Source: Rhizophagus irregularis | Lineage: Eukaryota; Glomeromycota; Glomeromycetes; Glomerales; Glomeraceae | NCBI RefSeq assembly: GCF_026210795.1 | Contig: NC_089446.1 | Span: 2,447,001 to 2,511,000, forward strand | Direction of reading: 5' to 3' | Length of the DNA: 64,000 bases | The notes under the pieces: generated by a model | Databases searched by the model: none | What the model was told of the DNA's origin: nothing | What the model saw: the letters and a program-made list of their open reading frames with translations, nothing else | Translations under genes and position numbers: made by a program | Shown here: in pieces, positions 58,008 through 64,000 of the stretch | How positions within the stretch are numbered: position 1 is the stretch's first letter | Layout: the number at the start of each line of letters is the position of its first letter

Positions 58008-58684
58008 GGGATCCTCCCGAAATCCTGGCAACCATAATCCCGATATGATAAAATCTTGACACTCCTATTCCCAACTAAGACAATATCCTGAATGATTAAA
58101 ATACTGAAAGAATTATATTTTAAATAGTCCAAAATCTGGAATTCAAAATTCCCGAAAGTTCAAGTTACTGATGAGTCAAAATCCTGACACAATAAAGAAA
58201 AGAATTTTTTTTCATGTGATCATTTATGTAATAATATCGTAGTGATTGCACAATTGTTAATAATTTGCATAATTTGCCAAGGAGTTATTATGTCAATTAC
58301 TACTGCGTGATCTCACTATATATTATACTGTAACATGTAAGTCATAAATCAAAATTGCAATCTTTATCATTTAAATTGGAAAATTGGAAATAGTGCATAT
58401 GTATTGTATATATGATTGTATTAATTATCGCAAATTATATAATCAGTAGGAAATGATCTTTCTAGTAAACAAAAATCAAAGAGATACTCAAAATTATAAT
58501 ATTATGTCGGGATTTTGACTCATCAGTAACTTAAACTTTCAGGAAATTTAAATTCTGGATTTTAGACCATTCGGGATATGATACTTTCAGATTTGATCAT
58601 TCAGTATATTGTCTCTGTCAGGAATACGTGCCTCGGAATTTTATCATATCGGGATTGTGCTTGTCGGGATTTTGTGGTAAACCC
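58008..58684. mobile_element. 677-bp element with ~200-bp terminal inverted repeats
   Basis: The arms 58008-58200 and about 58500-58684 are inverse copies, sharing AATCCCGATATGATAAAAT, GAATGATxAAA, GAAAGTTxAAGTTACTGATG and GAGTCAAAATCC. TTTGATTT flanks both ends (58000-58007 and 58685-58692); a ninth base, C, can be included by shifting the boundary, so the duplication is 8 or 9 bp. A Mutator-like origin is plausible given the G-rich ends. The middle has no coding capacity. Confidence 0.85.
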
Positions 58685-58692
58685 TTTGATTT

Positions 58693-61653
58693 AGTTTAAA
58701 CCATAATCAGATTTTAAAAGTGTTTACAACATTCTGCAAATATATTTTAAAAATCTTAGAAGTATACCTTGCTCTTGATGATAAATAAATAGTTGAAAGT
58801 AAAATTAATAATAATGTGTAAATAAAAGTATTACTACCTAATGTGATTCACTATCCATTTTAGAATTGGTTATAATTATTTCAGTTATTGAGATATTTTT
58901 TTGGATATTGAGACACTTGAAAGTTGTGAGAAAATTGCAAAAAAGTAATAAGAAAGTATTTGGAATTAACAAAAAATTGAATCATATGATTAATACAGTA
59001 AGGTGCAGTAAATTTTTAATTAATTTTAGCTAACACTATTCCATAATTTTAGCTAAATTTAGAATATAATAATTTAGCATTTTAGCATTTAAGTTGGCCT
59101 GAAACTGGTAAATTAATCAAAACATTTTGACTCTTTACTAGTTTCCTGCTAATACCATGATAGTTTTAAAATACTATTATGTTATTATTATAATACTAAC
59201 TTGAATTTCTCAAATTATATGTTTTAAAAATCAGCTAGAATTATAATATAGTATCAGTTAAAATTAAACACAAATTTACTGTGCTATCTGATATAATATT
59301 TTTTTTATATTTAATAAGCAATCAAATAAGTACAAAAAGGCAAACATTTTAATATAAAATCTGGTATTCAAATAAATACAGAGAGTTAACAACTTTAATA
59401 TAGAACTAAGTATTTAAATAGGTATAAAGGTCAGAACCACCAATATAGAATTTAATGTATATAGTTCATATGGTGGCAATTAGATTATATTATTAGATTA
59501 TATGGCTATAGTCTTATAGAGTGATATTATAATTTAGTCTTAGTGGAATACCACCATATAATATAATTTATTATATAGTGATATTCCATTTAATTACTAA
59601 TTTTATTATTAAAATGAACCTAATAATTATATAAAAAATAATTGTAATTTGTAATTTATATTTATTTAATAGATTTTAGCTATTTTAGTTATAAATTTCA
59701 TTTAAATTTTAAATTCCAAATTTATTCTCATAGCCAAATCTTAAATTTTAATTCCTATACTAAACCAAATTTCAAATTATTTTGGATTTATAGTATTTAT
59801 AATATATATAAGAAAAAAATATTACAGATACTTGTTTTTTTAATACATAGTAATTAGTACATTATAATTACATTATAACTGTATACAATCAATTCTTTTT
59901 AAGTACATTTCCATTGAAATCATAATAAAATTTAAAAAAATGTGTATTTAGAAAGGGCATATATTTAAAAAAAAATTATATATATTTTTTATACACTTGA
60001 AATTGAGTAAAAGAATGCATTTAAAGAAAAATATATAATGTATGCATATAAAAAGTATACATTTAGAAAGAATTGACCATAGTATAATAGTATCCATATA
60101 GTGAAAATATATATACAGTTACTATAATAAAAAATTAAATTTCTGTAATAGAGAAATTTATAAAATTTAATATTACAAAGTATTATAAAAAACAAAAAGA
60201 GGAAATTACAATTAAAATTACAAAATAAAAGTAAATTATTGACATTTAAAAAAAAATCTAATATTAATATTTATTTTTATTTGGTATTAAAATTTTGAGA
60301 GTTAAATTTTTGATTTAAATCAGTAAATCACTGTAAACTTAAATTATAAATTACTACTGAAGATTATGTCTTTATTTGATCATAAAATTAAAAAAATAAT
60401 AATAATTTAGTATTAATTGATATTACATTGTATTAGGCTTATTTGTACAACATAAATTCAGGGCCAAGTTGTAATGCCAATTGATATTAATAAGGGAATT
60501 ATATAATGCATCAAATAATCAAATAAACCCTAATTTGAGTTTTTCTTTTTGATAGGAATTTTTTTTTATTTATAGAAGGCTGAGAAGAAATTACTAATCA
60601 GCAGCTTTTCAATGGGATAACTATTTTTGATTATCCTAATTTGGATGTAAGGCTGCAATATAATCAACGTTTCAGCCACTTCATATCAGATATAAGCAAA
60701 TAGATAACTTTAACTTTTAGCAAGAGAATATTTTCAATTTTATTTTAAAAAATTTTGGACGTTTGTCTTATATTTTTTGGATATTCAATTTTAAGTACAT
60801 TCTGACCTTTATACCGATATATATATATATATATATTACTTGCCCACTAAGATTTAAACTTGAATTTTTTTTGCATCCGACATGTAAATATTGGTATAAT
60901 TTGACATACCGACATATTAAAGATTTTCTCATGGATTCCAATATATCGTTAAATTCGTTTCCTCAAGTTTGACTGTACCTTTATAACGATATGTGAAGAA
61001 ACGCGTCGTTAAAAAAGAAAGTTTTACGATATATGCAGATTATATGCTAACAAACATAATTAATATTACGATGATTAATAAAAATATTAATTGACTTGTA
61101 AAAAAAATTTGATTATCTTTTATTAAGAAAATATTTAATAACTGGGAGAAGAAGAGGAAGGGGGAAGGGGAATAATACGTAATACGAAACCGATTTTACT
61201 ATCGATTTTGTTTATATTAACAGCTTCATTAATCGTAAGTTCTCAGTAAAATCACTAAAACCCAACGATAAAAAAAAAAAAAAAAAACTTAATTTATTTT
61301 TCGGTATAACAATATTGCCGAAACTCCGATGAAGAAAAAATACTGCGAAATTTTCAGCTAGATATGTTTATATAATATGATTTATTATTTATCTATTTCT
61401 CATAAAATAATTCGTTATCAATTAATCACAAAATTTTTCCTTAAAAAAAAAGGACCCCTGTTTCAAACTTTCAAAATATTTGTTCAAACTCAAGGATTAT
61501 TATTGGGTAAAATTTTCTTATTTGTGTAAATATCCTTTTTTTGTCTAGCCGCCAACAATGAATATCTCAAATTAATTAAGACCGGCTGTGTCACTCAAAA
61601 TTTAAGTAATCAAATAATCAAATAATGTTCCCAAAATATTCGTTCTTGTTCTT
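58693..61653. other. AT-rich intergenic region
   Basis: No gene supported. A TA microsatellite lies at about 60818-60836. A CAAGTTTGACTGTA end near 60965-60978 looks like a single surviving Tc1/pogo terminus. ATATGGTGG at 59469 is mirrored by CCACCATAT at 59549, a possible 90-bp hairpin. Confidence 0.45.
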
Positions 61654-61866
61654 ATGACCAAACTTATGTTAATTTTTGGTATATTAAAAAGCGATGATCG
61701 CAAACTGAATATGATTTCAATGATTCCAAATGATTTCAATGATAATCTGATAATCTTATTAAGAAAGAAACGCGAATTTTATCAAAAATCAGATTACTAT
61801 TCGAAGAAGTATTTTGACAAATATGGAAATTGTTCACATGAAGAACTATTATTATTTTCTCATTGA
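61654..61866 (+). other. Unrecognised 70-codon open frame
   Basis: MISMIPNDFNDNLIILLRKK and YYSKKYFDKYGNCSHEELLL are plausible protein sequence, but I recognise no family and the start is arbitrary. It may be a relic exon. Confidence 0.25.
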
Positions 61867-62950
61867 CAAGTTATTCAAGAAAGTATAAAAATAAAAAAAA
61901 TCAAGGGTCTGAATATATGCAAATTAATGCACGATTACGTTTCATGCATATATAAATCATTACGAGCATAAACCGTTTGCCATTAACTTAATTAGCGCCT
62001 CTTATATCACACAAAATATATTAATACTTATGTGATCATAAATTGTAATGACTTGTAGATTCTGGTGAGAGATTTTAATTGATACATTTAAATACATTTA
62101 AATACATTACAAACAAAAAAAAAAATATTTATTAACTTAATTAAGAACTAACGATACGGGTTTAATTGGTTTTAAATTTCATATATAGAAATTAATAATC
62201 GGACAATGGTGAAAAAGGGATCATTCTGATATTAAAATATAATTATTAACAGTGCATTGCTTTTTGACTCAGTGAAGACTCGGTTTTTTCCATTGTCAAT
62301 ACAAATATTTCGGTAAATTAAAATGTTTATGTTTGTTTTTCATTTTCCCCCACATTCTTCTAATTTATGGTTTGTCTTTTTAGCATAACAGCTTTACCAT
62401 TTATAGTTGAATAAAAAAAAATATACTGTAATTAATTATGTAGTGATATCATTTTATCAAATATCACAACCCCCAGAATATGAAATTTTTTTTTAGAGGT
62501 ACTGAATTTTCTTCCAAGCGACTTAAACCATTATGAAGGCTAAAGCTGTTAAAAATTTATCAATATTTTTGTTTAGATTTCCTTTCGAGACATTCCTTCC
62601 AAACTGATAAAAGATTATCGCGGAAATCATTTTCCAAAAATTAGTATACCCGTAAATATATAAGAATGTTATTTATTTTAAGATATTGCTATATTTCATC
62701 ACTTTTATTTTAAAATTGAAATATATATATACTGTATATACACAAATAAATAATATACAGTAATATACACTACTGCTAACTGAAATTACTTTAAGATATA
62801 GAATTATAAACACTAACGAAATCTGCGAAGACGATGTCCTCACGATGAAATCCGAAATTTCTTTAAAAATGAACGAAACAGTTTGAAAATAATCTTAAAC
62901 AACATACGTAAGACGGACATTTATTACATACTCCAGTTACTCCACGATAG
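61867..62950. other. Intergenic region, no gene seen
   Basis: Moderately complex DNA. Apart from short simple repeats such as ATTTAAATACATTT near 62090, nothing is recognisable. Confidence 0.4.
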
Positions 62951-63343
62951 TGGGAAATTTATTTCCGTATTAATAAAACAACGGCTCGGGTTTTACCGTC
63001 GATCGACTCGATCGTGACTAAGCGTTGTGCACGTGTTCAGGAGTTGGATATACAATGTACACCCGTTTATTGGGGTAACATATTTTGTATAAATAAGATA
63101 AATAATTCTCTATTACTAAATGCTAATCTGAATAATAAACATAGCATTCGCAATTTATGGACCATGTTTTTTTAGAAAGCTAATAGCAATGCTATTAAAT
63201 TTGTAGGTAAATACGATAAATTTTCATCATTTCATTATTTTTCTTGTGGGAATAGCAGATGTGATCATGTTCTGATTCACGAGAGTGACGAGACTTATCT
63301 GCACATGGTTTCGCGGATTCGAGTAAAGCGTGAGTAATTTTTA
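62951..63343 (+). pseudogene. Possible exon(s) of an unrecognised gene
   Basis: One frame stays open for about 130 codons except for a single TAG at about 63173. It reads TARVLPSIDSIVTKRCARVQ, LLLNANLNNKHSIRNLWTMF, the TAG, AIKFVGKYDKFSSFHYFSCG and RCDHVLIHESDETYLHMVSR then IRVKRE. The composition is more GC-rich and protein-like than the surroundings. GTGAGT after AAGC at 63327 could be a splice donor, and the TTTTTTAG ending at the TAG could be an acceptor, which would make two exons instead of a nonsense codon. Function unknown. Confidence 0.35.
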
Positions 63344-63422
63344 GCATACTATATACATGTATATATATGTATAGTAACTACTCATAATAATAAATTTATT
63401 AAAATGTAGAAATTTAACACTT

Positions 63423-63579
63423 GGGGACTGGTCCAGCAAAACAAGGGGTTGGGTCCAAAAAATTTTTTTTTGAAATTTTATTATATTTGTAATTTTTAGT
63501 GGAATTGACATATAATTGTCATATAAACTTAAAAAGTTTTTTTTAAGACCAAACCCCTTGTTTTGCTAGACCAGTCCCC
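63423..63579. mobile_element. 157-bp palindromic MITE
   Basis: The ends GGGGACTGGTCCAGCAAAAC and the inverse of GGGGACTGGTCTAGCAAAAC lead into arms of about 55 bp, both continuing AAGGGGTT. ACTT flanks both sides, a probable 4-bp duplication. No coding capacity. Confidence 0.8.
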
Positions 63580-63583
63580 ACTT

Positions 63584-64000
63584 GCGTTCAATATTTTAAC
63601 TCAAAGTCGAAGTCGAGTTAAAGCTCTTTTATCAATCATATTCGTTAACTAATGTGCTTCATGAAGTATTATTTCTTTAACGTTTACCTATCTAAGATGC
63701 AATTATTTTTGCAAAAATCACGATTGAGGGGGTAAGATTTTATTTGTTAATTAATAGAACATTTTTTGTAACGTATAATAAACACCACAAAAAATTTTTA
63801 GAAAATTGCATATCGGAGTTTTTTTTGGAATGAAAACTAAAAAAATGATCATTTATCGGAATTTTCCCTATTATTTTTGTGTTAAAATACTTTGTAAATG
63901 AATTCAAAATTAATCGCATTTATTTATTAAATGAAAATAACATTATGCATAGATTCGTCTACTTATAAACTATTACTAAATTTAGCTTAGAAATTACTTA
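63584..64000. other. Intergenic tail of the window
   Basis: No gene, RNA or mobile-element end seen. Confidence 0.4.

Overview
The window is eukaryotic and very AT-rich. It most probably comes from an arbuscular mycorrhizal fungus, Rhizophagus irregularis or a close Glomeraceae relative. The grounds are the base composition, small GT-AG introns, a MATA-type HMG-box gene, protein-kinase pseudogenes with the N-terminal layout of the large Rhizophagus kinase family, FAR1/MULE pseudogenes and a KDZ/Plavaka-type transposase. Family recognition is from memory; no database search was run.

Layout. 1-5200 is gene-free apart from a duplicated and inverted repeat at its right end. 5200-12530 is a graveyard: a 296-bp transposon with an 8-bp target duplication, a retropepsin-like fragment, a decayed LRR gene, two kinase pseudogenes, a mariner transposase remnant and a LINE-like tail. 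14462-23208 is an 8.7-kb non-autonomous element that carries a 23-copy satellite and is inserted in a MULE transposase pseudogene, whose two halves lie on either side. 25.6-26.7 kb holds a second MULE pseudogene, followed by degenerate telomere-like repeats.

28087-37737 is a 9.65-kb relict autonomous KDZ/Plavaka-like element inserted in an older 1.1-kb element. It holds a seven-exon transposase, a divergent five-exon coiled-coil/acidic accessory gene and a small basic gene in its right arm. The reading frames are still clear, but each carries stop codons. 37.9-48 kb is gene-poor, with several precisely bounded MITEs.

The only gene that looks intact is the MATA_HMG-type HMG-box gene at 48890-49792 on the minus strand. 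To its right are gene-free DNA, a 0.7-kb inverted-repeat element with an internal duplication, a second telomere-like tract, a third MULE pseudogene, a foldback element with a 677-bp body, a possible unrecognised exon near 63 kb and a last palindromic MITE.

The main story is layered transposition: at least two insertions can be ordered from interrupted host elements. Recognisable nonsense codons are mostly explicable as C-to-T or G-to-A changes. One roughly 100-200-bp sequence theme seems to recur in otherwise unrelated elements, including the satellite. No rRNA, tRNA or CRISPR array was seen.
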